64,000 nt of DNA, taken from the NCBI GenBank assembly GCA_035582835.1, contig JAYKAV010000778.1:2953860-3017859 (forward strand), read 5' to 3'. The DNA is from Phoebastria nigripes (lineage: Eukaryota; Chordata; Aves; Procellariiformes; Diomedeidae). This document shows positions 37,120 to 50,356 of the stretch, in pieces. Each line of letters starts with the position of its first letter. Positions within the stretch are counted from its first letter, which is position 1. Both the position numbers and the translations under genes were made by a program. The notes under the pieces are model-generated. The model was given only the letters and a program-made list of their open reading frames with translations. It was not told where the DNA came from and searched no databases.

Positions 37120-37125
37120 AATAAA
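37120..37125 (+). terminator. AATAAA polyadenylation signal (candidate)
   Basis: A canonical hexamer 58 bases after the TGA at 37060-37062. Weak on its own. Confidence 0.25.
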
Positions 37126-39090
37126 AACAGAATCTAAGTGAAGTCAACCTAAAGTAGTTAATGAACAAATACACGTTTCAATGGGAAACATTCATAAGAT
37201 AACATTTAGATTTTTTTTTTTTGTCTAGGAAATACATACAGAGTAGTTTTAAATACCAGTGGGAGAAGTCTCAAAGCTTAAGCTGAATGGAGTTACATGT
37301 GTATAAGATTATTCATACCTAATTCTTTGCAGAATCAGGACTTTGTTTTATTAAATTGTGAAAAGTAAGGGATGTGATTCTGCAAATTTTTTCACAGGCA
37401 GAGCTCATATAGAAACTGGTGAGAATATGCTGTGGAATTTTTTAAGATGCCTAACACCAATTAGTATCAAGAGCTAATGCACGTTTGGATACTCTGATGG
37501 ATGGCCCTGGTGGTCAGTATTTTGCATACTATTTTATACCTTACAGAGCTATAGTCATGAAACACGTGCACGTGAATGCCATTTTCAGAGTTTCTAAGCA
37601 AGATGAAAATACGTACGTTTTATTAACACAGATGGCAGCATTTTTAAAAAGAGTCCTAGTCATTCAGAAACATAGCAACTTCCCCCTCTCCCTCCCACTA
37701 ATATTTCAGTTACTAAGGATCTAACTAACCCTGCAAAAATAATCTTACAGAAAGATTAAAATAAAATTTTATAATTTCCTTTTTTATAGCAAGTCTCCAA
37801 TGTGTACATAATTTTGCTGCCACTTTATCTACTTACTGTAAATATCACATACAAAACAATGGTTTTCTTGCTTTCCTGTTTTCAAAACAAATCTTAAATG
37901 TTTGAAAAGCACTTTGAAGAGAAGTACTATTTTGATATTTAATTTAAATAGTATAGTCTGTCATTTACTTTTATGCAAAATCCACTCCTCAGGGAGTTTT
38001 GCATTATTGGGCATTAATTCATTGGTGGGTGGTACCATGTGGCTAAAATTCTTCCCTTTGAAATACTCTTACTGTCTTTTAGTCCATTTATTCAGTGGAA
38101 AGAGAAGTCCCTTCTTTCCTGAACCTTCTACCCAGTCTCTGAGCTTCTGTGTTTTACATCAGGTCTTTCTGCTTTTAATTATCATGTAAAACCTGCTGTA
38201 TCATTCTTTGGCAAATGCTAAGCTACTTCCAGCCTGCCCTGTTCCCCTCGCTGACACCACGCCCCAACCACCCCCCCCCGCTACTACCAAAATTTATGAG
38301 GCTTGCACATCCACAGCTTTAATGGGCAATTATCTAATTGAGTTCCGCTAATGGATAACCCTTTTACATAATACTTATCTTCCTTTTATCAGTAAAGTTT
38401 AACAGTGCAGGGTAACAGTTCATGTGTTCTTTTGTTTGACAAAAGCTAAGAAAATAAATATTCTGACATATTTCCAAGCTGCTAGTAAAAAGTGCTTGGG
38501 ACTGTATCTTGTAAATTCAGTGTTAGCAAGCTGGCAAGAAATGCATATGAAGAAAGGTTCACCTATCTCCGTCTCTGTAACCAGTAACAAATGTGCAGTG
38601 AAGGACTTTAAGGAGTTTCCTATAGTCTTCCCTGACCTATTATTCCACCTTCTAGAAAAACCAGTGCTTGTAGGACTTGATAAACTTGAGGTTGCTGCTG
38701 GAGTAATAGACAGCTATTTAATCTCTCTCATAGGCAACGCCTCCATGTTTGACCATCCTTGCCTTCTCTTTTTTTTTCTAGCACTCATTTGTGCTTTGTA
38801 GTTATTGTAAACATTGTCCATGACCAATAAAATACCAATAGTTCTGGTGTCATTATTTGGTTCTGTTTCCAAGGTTATGATGTGACACAGTGTGGGTCTG
38901 ATTCACTGGCGTGTTATTGCAGATTTTTGAAACAACTGCTTTGAAATCAGTAGAATTACCACAATATGGAAGTGAGGTAATGTAGTGATGAATCAGCATA
39001 AAACTGAAGTAGCACAGGCTGGAATCAGCATTACTTCCGCTGCGCATAATTCTTAAATTGTGATGATAAAAATGACTCTATTTCTTGCAG
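37126..39090. other. Non-coding DNA, includes a 125-codon ORF
   Basis: The frame 38424-38801 (GTG start) is open for 125 codons, the longest ORF outside repeats and gaps, but it has no recognised domain, no terminal splice signals and AT-rich composition. CAATTATCTAATTG at 38327-38340 sits in a run of homeodomain-like cores. Otherwise nothing is recognised. Confidence 0.45.
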
Positions 39091-39167
39091 AATTATTTCA
39101 TAAATGGATATACCTGAGGAAGGGACTGAAGAAGGACGGAGTCTCAGCTGACAAGACTGTGAGTATG
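39091..39167 (+). other. Splice-bounded 77-nt segment (candidate exon)
   Basis: The acceptor CTCTATTTCTTGCAG (ending 39090) and overlapping donors (TATG|GTAAGT at 39167 and GACT|GTGAGT at 39158) bound a segment open in one frame (KWIYLRKGLKKDGVSADK). That frame needs phase 1 from an upstream exon and does not fit the donor at 33747. Both splice signals are good, and either a real (possibly non-coding) exon or a pseudo-exon is possible. Confidence 0.22.
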
Positions 39168-39733
39168 GTAAGTAGTGTTCAATAAGAACAAAATATGGAA
39201 ACCTTATCCATAGAACTTTATGTCTTAATATTTTTCTGGTAATATTTTGTGTATCAGCTATTTCACAGTGCATTGAAAGTTCTCTAAGGTATAAAGAGGT
39301 GCACCATACTAAAGGACAAATCATATTTATGTTGGTCATATTCTGAAACCAGTCATTTTATGAAATAACTAAAATTTTTGAGTCACTTCACAAAATGACT
39401 TAAATGACAGACATTCTATTACGTTGTCTGTTTCACTTGGTTATTTCATGAGGTGCCTAAATGTTTCAAGCATTTCTTGAAATGACTATTACATTGCTAT
39501 TACAGTTATATAATCTATTGCTATGAATGTTCTATTGCAGTGTTTCTCGTGAAAAGTAAATACTTCCATAGAAGAATAAGAACCTCAGGAACGTCTTTCC
39601 AGTAAGGATATTAATAAATACATGACAGAGCATGAAAAGGATCTTATACATGTATTTATGCATTTTGCTTTTACTGTCCTAGATTTTCTAGGAACTTTTT
39701 CTACTCACCACTTCTTTCAGTAGCCCTTGTTAT

Positions 39734-40388
39734 TTATCTTTTTGGTCGTTTCTCTCCCCTGTATATTTGAGATTGAAGAAAAAAAGTTTCTGCGGTAGTG
39801 TTCAGCTCCTGGCCCCAGTACCTCTGGCTTCTTTTTAGAAAGATTCTTCTTAAGCTACAGACAGTTGTTTCACATTTTGTTGCTAAGATCCCAGGCTTAG
39901 ACCCGTACTTGCTAAATTATTTGCTCCAGAGTGAGTCAGATGTCCCATTAGTCATGTCATGGTCTGGACTACTCCAGAGCAATCTGTGATGGGAACAGGT
40001 TTCTAGATCTGGCAGCCTTGACCTTGAGAGGAATAGTTTCACGTTCTTTCTCATGAACATTCCCAAAGACTTCACAGGCTCTACAGATGCCTGCTGATGA
40101 GGCTCTTTTGAGCTCTGAAGCAAACCTTTGGGTACTGCCGCTGTCGTAGCTGGAGCCAGTTTAGCAAAGAAACTTCTGCATCATCTTTGTACTCGGGCCA
40201 TCGTGATATCAGGTTCTCATCTTTCCACACACCAGCCATCTCTGCAGTTCGATCTCAGATGAAACAGAGACTTTCCTGTCCATGACAAGAGGATTCATGC
40301 ACTTCACAGTTCTCACAGATGTAGGACTGTGGTTCCAGAAATATGCCTACTTTTGATATTCCCAATGGCACCACGCTACTCTTTTAGT
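39734..40388 (-). pseudogene. Coding-like relic, minus strand, disabled
   Basis: Read leftwards from 40388, one frame is open (Cys/His-containing ICENCEVHESSC) to a TGA at 40255-40257 and continues in the same frame (MAGVWKDENLISRWPEYKDD) to about 40165. There the open frame shifts: APATTAAVPKGLLQSSKEP and onward, with a TAA at 39917-39919, then open again to TAA at 39734-39736. So about 215 codons would be read with two internal stops and one frameshift. G+C is higher than in flanking DNA. I recognise no protein family. It may be a decayed retrocopy, a broken exon (a GTGAGTA donor-like motif follows on the minus strand near 39706-39712) or chance. Confidence 0.25.
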
Positions 40389-43300
40389 ATGTAAAACATA
40401 AGCTCTCATAAAAGTCCAGTCCCTTTGCTTGTTTATTTATATTTATTTCTAAATAAATAATATACATAGATCTGTATATTGTATCCAACTGTATATGGGA
40501 TTCTTGCTACGTTATTAGAATTCCGTATTAAGCCCAGAGTGTGATTATTAACAAATAACAGTAGCAAGTTATCATTCATGCTCAACTATAAACCAGTGGA
40601 CTTGGAAATTAGAGAAAACATATTTCTCTTCATTTTCTGAAATGTAAAGCTTGACCATACAGTATTTTTATGTAGTGAACTCTCACGTAAATCGGAAGAC
40701 TTGGCTCACAGAAGTAGCATAGTACTGCAGATTTACCTGATAGGTCTGTAATTTACATCTGGTTCTACTTGACTCTCTGTTCTAACTGTGTAGTGCCAAT
40801 AACATCAGGTTCTCCATCCTCCTGCTTATATTAAAGATGACTAATAAGGAAAATATGGGGTCAGGGGATGCAGAAGTCATCTTTTTAATCTAAAAAACCA
40901 AATACTCAAAGCCATACCTGTTTCTTTTTGATGTAGAAAATAATGATTTAAAAATCTATTTTTGCATAAAATTGCTGTGTAATTTCTAATGGTTTTGCTA
41001 TTACATTAATTCCATTGAAAATTGGTAGAGAGGTCTCAAGTCACTCTTCTCATGGGTCTAATTTCAGAACCTTGTGTACAGAGAGAAGTAATACTCCTTA
41101 GCCACATGACTAAATGAGTGACTGCTATAGTGAAACATTATCTATGCTATTTTTCCCTGGGGAAAAAATCATTGCAGTAATGGAATCTGCTTAGACCCAC
41201 TGAAGGGGATTTTTCTCAGAGCATTAATACCTTTAGTGGGATTCAGGTCCACAGAACAAATGTTTATGCTCGCCCTTTATGAAAAACTAAGAAAGATGAG
41301 AATCTGGTCATAGTTTTCCAGTTTATAGCTTTAGCTGGTTGAACTAATGTTTATTGTAAGATATTATATTCCTAGGGCTATTACTCTAAAATTTGAAATA
41401 AGAACACAATTAGCTTGTGACCTCATTATAACCAACAGTTGCATTTGCTGTTTTGCATTTTTGTAGTTGAGACTAAATTGAGGGGAAGAAAAAAGCTGAT
41501 CTCAAAGGTGAATGGATAATAAACCTTGCAGACCATTAATAATCTGCTAAAGCCCACAGTGCTTTATCTTACGTACTTTTTGTCAAATGGTTATACTTTC
41601 CCAGACATTTTCTAATTAGCCTCTTTCAATCTCCTTCTATCAGTTCTATCAGTTTCATTTCCCTGTACTACACTTAACACTCACATTTCAAAGCTTGTAT
41701 TTTTATGCTAAAATGCTTCTGCTGCATAATTAATTTGTCTTAAAAGAAAGTGTGTATGAATAAAAGAGATTAATATTCTTCCCAGTCTTTCACAGTCTAA
41801 ATTTATTTTGGAAAATTGTTAAGAAAGCTTTTTTCACTCTATTTCTGTCCTTGAATGTAATTCCCTAGGCAATATTGAATCTTTTCTACATAGAGGAGGG
41901 TAAAGACTTCAGTTGTTGCTGCAAACTCTCCCAGAACATCTCTACTGATGCTGTAGAATTCAGTGTAACCTGACTCTATGTTTAAAGTATAAAGGTTATA
42001 AATAGCATCTCTGCAAGATAAGAGAAAGCACAGTAGTGATTTTAACTTTAAACAATAAAGGCAAAGCCAAATATGCTTATCTCTTCTGTAGTTTCCCCTC
42101 TACCTCAGTTTCATCCCAAGTTTTTCCTCTTCTCTGCACAGAATAGAAGAAACATGTAAGTCTTGGTGCAAGGCCCACTGAAGCAAAGGAGAGTTTTCGC
42201 TCTGATTTCAGTGATCCGACTATCCCTTGTCATTCACATGATCCTGTAAGTGCATGAGATCATTCCTCTAAAAGAAATAAGTGGTATATCTATTGCTTCT
42301 CTACCACAAGAAGTGTGGAAATAATTTTCTGTTGTTTTATTTCTGAGTTGTTAGTTGTGTGAAAATTGCAGCTCCTCATGTTTCTGTCAGTATCCTATCT
42401 CATCATCACATTTAACCATGTGTAGGTGCTAAAGATGATCTTTTCTAAAGTGACTTGAGGTAGCAGGGATTCTTTGGTCTGGACTCTGTAATTGTGTGAT
42501 TCAGTCAAAAGGCTGTAATCATATGACAACTGAGAAGAAATTAAATATAAAAATTATTCAGTGACTCTCAACATAGGGATTTAAGTGTGTTTTGTTGCAT
42601 TGTAGTGCTTTAGAATATTTTATGTTACCTACACAGGCGTAAAGTCTGTAACCCATAAAACAAGGAAAAGGCCTAATTGCTCTATGCCTGGATTATTTAT
42701 AACTAAGTGGTCTATGAAAGAGTAGGAGTCCGTAAAAAGAATGCCACTGAGTGTTAAAACCAATCTGTTTGCCTCATTTTAATAGGGATGAGAATATTAG
42801 CTCATACGTTTCGGAAACATTGCATTGTGAATATGATGCTTGAATTCTAATTTTAAAATGTAAAGACGAGAAGTAAATATCGATTAAGAAACCTTGTGTA
42901 TCACGGATATAGTCACTATATGATAGATGAAGCCACTAGGCCTTGTGAGATTTATATTTGTCTTATTTGTTCAAAAGTTTAGATTTACTGATTTACTTGG
43001 GACGGGCAAGGAGAACTCAAGATTTCTTTAACATGGGATTTTCTTCATAGAGTAACTATGTCTGCGTATGGATTCATGGGGGTATAACCAGGCATAACTC
43101 GCGTATGCAAAGAGTGTTTATGTCAGCCTACCTTACTCTCTTCCTATTTTTTTCCTTGATTTATTTGTTCTCTCCTCCGTCTTACTGAACCCATGGATCT
43201 TGACCTCTTAGGACACATGATTAAGCTTCCTTCTTCTCATTCTCTCCTTGTCTGGAAGATACTAGCGTAGGTTATACCAGTGCACAATTTTTGTAGAATA

Positions 43301-46300
43301 ATCTTGCGCCAGAATTTGTTTAAGTTGGCAAATGGGGATGTCAGGCATGCAAAATGTATTTAATTTTGTTGAATGCGTAAAATAATTTCCTCCTGGATTC
43401 CTTAAGTGCCACAGTTCAGCCCAGAGTCAAGTTTTATATCCAAGTTGTTACAGAAATAGTAATACTTCAGTCATATAATGGCTTGAACAGCACTGTTATA
43501 GTGCACAATTAAAATCTGTCCCTAAGGTGATACTAAAATCCATTATCACCCTTGAAAGCTACTACGGACACTTGACACTTAAATTGATACACCGATATGT
43601 TAATGCTCACCTTTTGCTAACTTATTGGTTAGTTAGTCTCATTTAATTTTCCCCTTTAGTGAAGCTATTGCTAGTGGTCTACATGTAATTAATAATTTTC
43701 CTGATTCATGGTCCAATATGCATGCCTTTCAAAAAGTACAGGTTGGGCAGCTTGTGATGGGTTTTTATGTGGGAGAAGTTAGGAAGTTGGCGTTAACCAT
43801 ACTGTCCGTGGGTGCTATCCAGAAAAGGAAAAAAAAAAACCAAACCCAAAGTTACTCTGCTATTATCTGTCTGATTTGTATTTCGTGTGAACTAACATTT
43901 ACTACCTATGACTGAAAAGAAAGAAAGAAACAAAAACTACAAATGAATAAGACTGCATAATGGGAAGAGCTGTAGATTGTGAAAATTAATTGAAAAAAAT
44001 GGCACTTGCAGTTGAAGTAGATGTAGCAGCAAATAGCTTGCTGTGTTCTGACAAACTGAGGGTAGAAGTAACCCTAATACTCAGAGGTCAGGGAGATATA
44101 ATGTATGTTAATTTCCTTAACAGCATATTTTGATTCTAATATTACTCTCATAATTGGCAGCATAGCAGAATCTATATTTAGCAATGACAACAATAAATGT
44201 GTGCCGCATTCAGTTTAACACTTTTACCCATACAGTAGGAAAGCAATTCTATTGAATAAGGACAATGGAGGTCTAAATTGTGACTGGAAACACTTTTCCT
44301 TAGTAAAGTAAGTCTTTTGTTAAAATATCTTAAAAAATAAAATACTGCTTCAGTAGGGTGTCCTAAAAATGATATAGTTTGCTAAATGTATGTATTCAAA
44401 TAGCTAGTAACTTTGTTAAATGTATATACTTATGTAGCTAGTAGTGCTCTCTCTGGAGACACCAGGGAAGATAAAAGACACTAAGTGGTTATTTTTCTTG
44501 GAAGAAATAATTTAGCTTCAGCAAATTGTCCACTGATACTGAGGGTTATCAGATGACACATACCTTCCCATACCTTAATTACCACCTGTCTTGAAATCCC
44601 ATTTCAATACTTTTCATTATCTTATACTTTAAATAAGAAGAGAAAAACTGAAAACCCAGAAAATATATAACGCTAATGATATATGTGAAATGTGGTTATT
44701 TTTCTTCCATTTTTAATTAAAAATTGGTCAGGCTTTGAAAAGAAGCAAGCCCATGTACTATTTTGAAGCTAACTGCAAGATCACTACTTTTTGTAATAAA
44801 ATTGTTATTTAGCACTCTTATATGCAGTAGTAAAAGGCATCAGATCAACCACTAACAGTTAACAGTAGATGCAGAATACATTTGAAATTAAATTATTACC
44901 AACTTGGTGTAGGCTTCAAAGATACAAGACCTGCAACCGTCAACTACTTCTGGTGCCTAGTCCCTATGTTCCTTTAGGTTTTGGTTTAACATCATCTCTG
45001 AGGCACCTCCCAGGTGTTCACATAAGGAAAAGACTTTTCCTGCTGTCCAGAATCTATCTTGGACTACATGGAAGTTTCTTAGGCATAGGTTGGGGCATAA
45101 GCAGTCAGAGTGAGAATCCACTCTAGGTCTTCAGCCATAAGCTTGGATACTATAGTAGTGAAAAATGTCCCTACAAAGGGAAAGAACAACTGTGGGGAGG
45201 GCATAAGTACAGTCTTCTGCTCAAAACAGCGAAGATGGAAGGTGAGGCTGAAAGTCAGTGCTTTGAAAGGCTTTAGTATGTGTGTGTGCATATGTGTGTC
45301 CCCAGTTTTTTGATGTATGACATATTGATTTAGCTCTTCACTTAACATTTCTTCGGAGAACCTAAGTAGATATTATATGACTCTTAGGAAACCCAGCTGT
45401 TAATACTGCATCACAGATATGGTGGCAGAACTCAAACTATTAAAAACAAGCCAAACAAACAAAATCTGGTAAGCAAAACTCCTATTTCATTTATACTTTT
45501 TTGCAGTCTTTTTTCTGACCTATGACAGTAGCGTGTCATAGATGTTCAAGATGAAAGTTCGTTTCAGGTAATAAAGTACACTTAAATTTTCATAAGTAAT
45601 GTAAAGTCATGTAAAAAACAAATCCTAAGCTGATTGACTTGTACAATTTATGATTCACCCTTAGTCACTGGAGCTTAGAGCAGAGAATATACTCTAAAAA
45701 TGCCATGTCATCAGTGGATTGTCAGGTCATTTCTGATTTAGCCCCTGGCTCTAACCAGACTGTCCTGCATTCCACAAGAGTAATAAAAAGATAAGCCCTG
45801 AGAGATATATTTTAAAAAAAAGCTCATTTGCATTCAGATGAGCTATTCTTCCAGCATCTCTTTCTATCTTGTCTTATAAAAATTATCGTAGATTTGATCA
45901 AAAGCAGAGAAAAGAAGCATAAATCCAAAGACAGGTTAACAGCAGAGTTTCTTATTATAACTTCAGTGGATAACTGATGCGTACAAAAAACGTTTTTCCA
46001 CTCACTAAAATCTAGTGTATATTATTGATCAGGAGTACCAGATGCGTAACTTCACAACAAGCTGAAATACAGAATTTCATCTTAATAAGAGTCATCTTAA
46101 AATGCTGATATGGTCCCTTAAATTTGATGACATTTAATAAGTCTCATTTTGGCCACCATTGAACATAACATGCAAAATATTTTATTGCTAGAAACAATAT
46201 TAAAGGGATATAGCAATGTGTTCATAATATATGCACTGTACACAGTATTTTCAATCACGTTATCTGATATGCCACTAGTAGGAGGCTATAGGGCAATCTA

Positions 46301-48972
46301 TTTGTAAATTTACATATCTAATCTTCTAATGTAAATGTCCTTACATACATTTAGCACAAAGGAGTGAAGATCCTCAAGTAGTATAAAATGATTTTGCTCC
46401 ACTAACCCAAGAACATTCGATAGTGGTATTTACTAGTACAAAATTTTGGTAGGATGCACAAATGTAGATCTCTTTCATGCAGAGCAGACCCTTTTCCAAG
46501 GATCCTTTAGCCTGTGCAAATAAGATTACAGGATAGGGATTAAAAGTTGGTGGCAGATAGCAAACACTGCTGTTTCTTCCTCTATGACAGACTATTCAAG
46601 GGGAACTTCACTTGTGGTAATATTTTTGACCAAAGAAATAAAAGTAAAATTTAGAAGATAAGTACCTTTGAGCATGGGTAAACTTAGAGTGTAGTATAAA
46701 AGGGGTGATTTCTACAAGATATAAAGCAAATACCGTTCTTTCGGATTTTTTTTACATGAGGCTTAGCTGTGAAGAATAGAAGCTGTTATATCANAAGATG
46801 TGAGGAAAACAAAACCAATAGAAATTACTGCTCCCAAACAGGACAGGAGTCTGCTGCGCATTACTGCATATTATGTGGCTGTCAGTGGTCAGGCAGTTAC
46901 ATTCTATGCACGGTTTTCAGTGGAAATGAGTTGCATAGGCTTAGACTATTATAAAAGATGAATCAGAAGATGGCAAGAAGCTCCTATGTACTCACTGTGT
47001 ATAAGACACTTCCTTTCTTTCCACAAACTGGGGAGGAGGGGACCCAAAAAAGAGGGCGGGGAGGGAGAAGGACTAAACTGCTCATTACATTTGCCTTTGG
47101 AGGATCAAAGCTGTTGACTGAAACCTATCTCAGCTGAGTAAATCTTCAGTTTGTAAAAGTTTGCTACGTTATGAATATGTGTGTCTCAGCTGGATACTCG
47201 GCATCTGTATCTCAAGAATCCTCACCTTGCCCCTTTGCACTGCCACTAAAATATTTTCCTTTCATTTTAAAGTTAGTGAGACTTTTACTCAGATGGAATT
47301 TTGCAGTGTTAGGGAATGTAGTTTTTTATACATGTTCCGAGTGAGCCTTTCATAAGGGCTTATGTATTATGCAGAGGCTAAATATATTTGGGTGCAAAGG
47401 CTGATACAGTTCTAACCAGTTTAAAATTAAACCACTTTGATTTATATAAAAGGCAGCCATTCTCCATATTACTGCCTTTATAGAACAGTTTACTTAAGCT
47501 GAAGAAAACAAATGTCTGTTGGAGACAGATGAGAAAGTGCATAAAGATGGTATCACAGGGATGGTTAAGAACTTCATAAAAATACCATCAACTTCTTCAT
47601 ACCATCAGACTTGATATCAATATGCAGGCCTGCAGTTATGCTTTAATTTTACTCCATTATCATCTATAGTAAAACCTTTAATATTTAAAAAAGTAAATAT
47701 TAAAAAGTTCAGAAATAGTTAAGCAAAGTCAGAAGGAGTTGGGTTTTTTAAACTTTCTTATTTACAGAAGGATGGAAGAGTCTTCGCCTCTTACGAAAGT
47801 AGTTTTTAAACTTCTGGGAATACTGATCTATGAAATACAAATTGATGGCTACGTGGTCTTGCTTCTAGCAGCTACATTACATCAAAGTGAGTAAAAGTAC
47901 ATTGTTTTAACTTCTGTGGAAGCAATGGTTATAATTGCCAGAAGGAAGTGGTGTAATGGCAGGGCATATGTTGTATGCTATTAGTCCACAGTATGAAAGG
48001 ATTTGAAAATAGCAGTCATACACCAATGATAGGTCCATGTATGTAATTAAAAATTAGTTTGCACCATCTGTGCTAGTGTTCTCTGTATCAGCTTGGTGAC
48101 TAGGTAGATGAATCTACTGGGATAAAATACTTAAATCTAAAGCAAAATAGTTGCTATATTTTAAATCACGACGATAAACCCATGAAGCAATCAAATAGGT
48201 CTTTCTTTGCCTTTGGCTTCTAGTAATAATTTAAAACATTGCCAACAAATAGACGCTGCATAAGATGTTTTTAATATATTTACTTTGAAACATGTACATA
48301 TACACTATATTGCATAAATGTCATTTATTTACACATGCAATTTCACATTTAAATGGCTACAGGAAATTTGAGAGTTTTTGTTTCCTGTTGCTGCTGTTTT
48401 TTAATGCTTCAAGGTGTTGCTCTATATTTGTACGCAGCTTCCATGGCATTAGAACTAGAATGTTCTGAAAACAGGAGTAAAAAATAGTGTGGCTTTTTTT
48501 TTTTTTCTCTTCTGTCAGAGAAGCTAGTCTTTGCAGCAGATACAGATAACATTTAATACTAATTGTTTTTGCAGAGCATCTTAACTGAGACGCAGGTGTT
48601 AATAATACAAACTTCATATGTCTGCTTAGTACCTTCGGGATGGATTTAGAAAGAGCAGTGTTACAGAGAGGAAGGTCAAGTTTTTTCATCAACTAAGCAT
48701 AAGCCATCCAGAACATCAGGGTCAATATTGCTAATATATATCAGGGTAAGTCAAGAATCAGGCCCATCTGCTAACAGAAATGAAAGTTATAGCTTTAGCA
48801 GCCAAATGATATGCAAATAAATGGCTTAGATGTATTGTAGAGTATTGAGCATAAAGCTTCTGTTTTGTACAGTTGTTTGAAAGCAACAGGGGATTCCAGA
48901 GCTCAGTGTTGGTATTACAACTTTGATTTCCTCATTTGCTGTTATTTAGACTTAAAACGTTCTGAAGTAGTA

Positions 48973-48974
<2 letters not shown>
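40389..48974. other. Non-coding DNA, nothing firmly recognised
   Basis: About 8.6 kb without a gene. Items seen: a very strong acceptor-like tract ending near 42137 with only a short open frame after it, a 34-bp-period duplication at 44378-44445, a TG/CA-rich tract near 45280-45300 and an isolated N at 46794. Confidence 0.5.
44378..44445. repeat. 34-bp imperfect tandem duplication
   Basis: Two adjacent 34-base units (44378-44411 and 44412-44445) match at 26 of 34 positions. Both contain TAAATGTAT and TAGCTAGTA blocks. Confidence 0.7.

Positions 48975-49020
<46 letters not shown>
48975..49020. repeat. Poly(A) tract, 46 bases, with flanking direct repeat
   Basis: Forty-six As follow TAGTAAT directly. 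The tract is bracketed by an imperfect direct repeat: TGTTATTTAGAC at 48940-48951 and TGTTATTTGAC at 49031-49041. This could be a target-site duplication around a tiny A-tailed insert, or coincidence. Confidence 0.8.
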
Positions 49021-49022
<2 letters not shown>

Positions 49023-49474
49023 AAAGAAAATGTTATTTGACAGAGACCATGCTAGGGCTTTTTTCACAGACTTGAAATGGTTTTAATCCTAATCAGATAC
49101 TAACTTCCTGTTGAAACTCAAAGAACAGCACGTATCATATGTAAGATTGTTTCTGTACCAAACTGCTACAGCGTGTTTTGCAGTGTAAGTCTATACTAGC
49201 ATTTTAGTTCAGCTCGGGAGTGCGTTTTTTAAGCTAACCTACCAGTCTCACCTATTTACTGTGCTTTAGTTCACATTGTCTTGGAACCTCAGGATCGGTC
49301 TTGGAAACTCAAGTTGTGTTCCCTTTAGATGAAACTAAATCATATGTGTGCTTCTGAAATAACGTGTAACATGCTACCACTCTAATGGGCATTCACTCCT
49401 TGGAACCAGACCATACCTGGTCTGAAGGAAAGCCTTCTGAAACATGTGTGATATGGTCTTTGGCTCCTCCTCAC

Positions 49475-49517
49475 CAGCTCTTCTGAACAGCAGCTCTTCT
49501 GAACAGCAGCTCTTCTG
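49475..49517. repeat. 16-bp tandem repeat, 2.7 copies
   Basis: CAGCTCTTCTGAACAG is repeated exactly at 49475-49490 and 49491-49506, followed by a partial third copy (49507-49517). Probably recent replication slippage. Confidence 0.85.
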
Positions 49518-50322
49518 TTATTGTACTGCACTACCTGATTATGGAGACATTGCCAGAAGCAGCCTATACAGCATCTTCTCAGGCCTTTCTCCTTAGATGC
49601 TTTTTCTTAGCTTTGATCTAAGAATTTCCTTATGCAGTAAGTTTTCTAAGCAGTGAGTCACCTGTGTTCGCCCCTCTAAAATGGAGTGGGAGCTGGCATT
49701 AGGAACCCATTAAAATGCACAGAATGGAGCTGCAGTTACTACTGTAATACTACCATATTTAAGTAGATTATTCCTCAATATGGTCCAACTTTTTCTAAAA
49801 ATTTAACTTGCCCTCTGTAGGTGTAATTTCAATATCCATGTTTCTCAAATCAGCAGAAAAAGCTTTTATTCTGTAACTTCATGTTTTGTTTGCCTTTCAC
49901 TAAGAAGGAAACATTTTTCTTACCCTCTGTTGCATGATTTTATGTATTACTGGCAGAGTTCTGAGCCTTTTCAAGTTCCGTGTGGTGAAAAGTCATTGCT
50001 AAGGACAGCTGAAGTCAAAAAGGGTCTTTTCTGACTTATTTGAAAAAGTAATTGGCACAGGAAACATTTCTAATCAAATCAGGAACAGACCTTTGATTGT
50101 ACTCTGTATCTGTGAAACAGGAAAAAAAGGAAAAAGAAGCGGGGAGGAGAGGGGTAGATTGTAGCCCTTCCTCTTTTTAAGCCAGATTTTCAAGGAAGGA
50201 TCTGAAATTGCATTTGAAGGTTGGGTTGGTTTTTTTCCCCTTTTCATTCGTGGTCTAAGAACTGCGATTTTACAGGCTTATTTAAAATTTGGTCCATAAA
50301 AATCAGTCCTTTGCTTTGTATT

Positions 50323-50356
50323 TTGGGAACTTCTTAATCTTGGGAACTTCTTAATC
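50323..50356. repeat. 17-bp perfect tandem duplication
   Basis: TTGGGAACTTCTTAATC occurs exactly twice, at 50323-50339 and 50340-50356. Confidence 0.85.
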
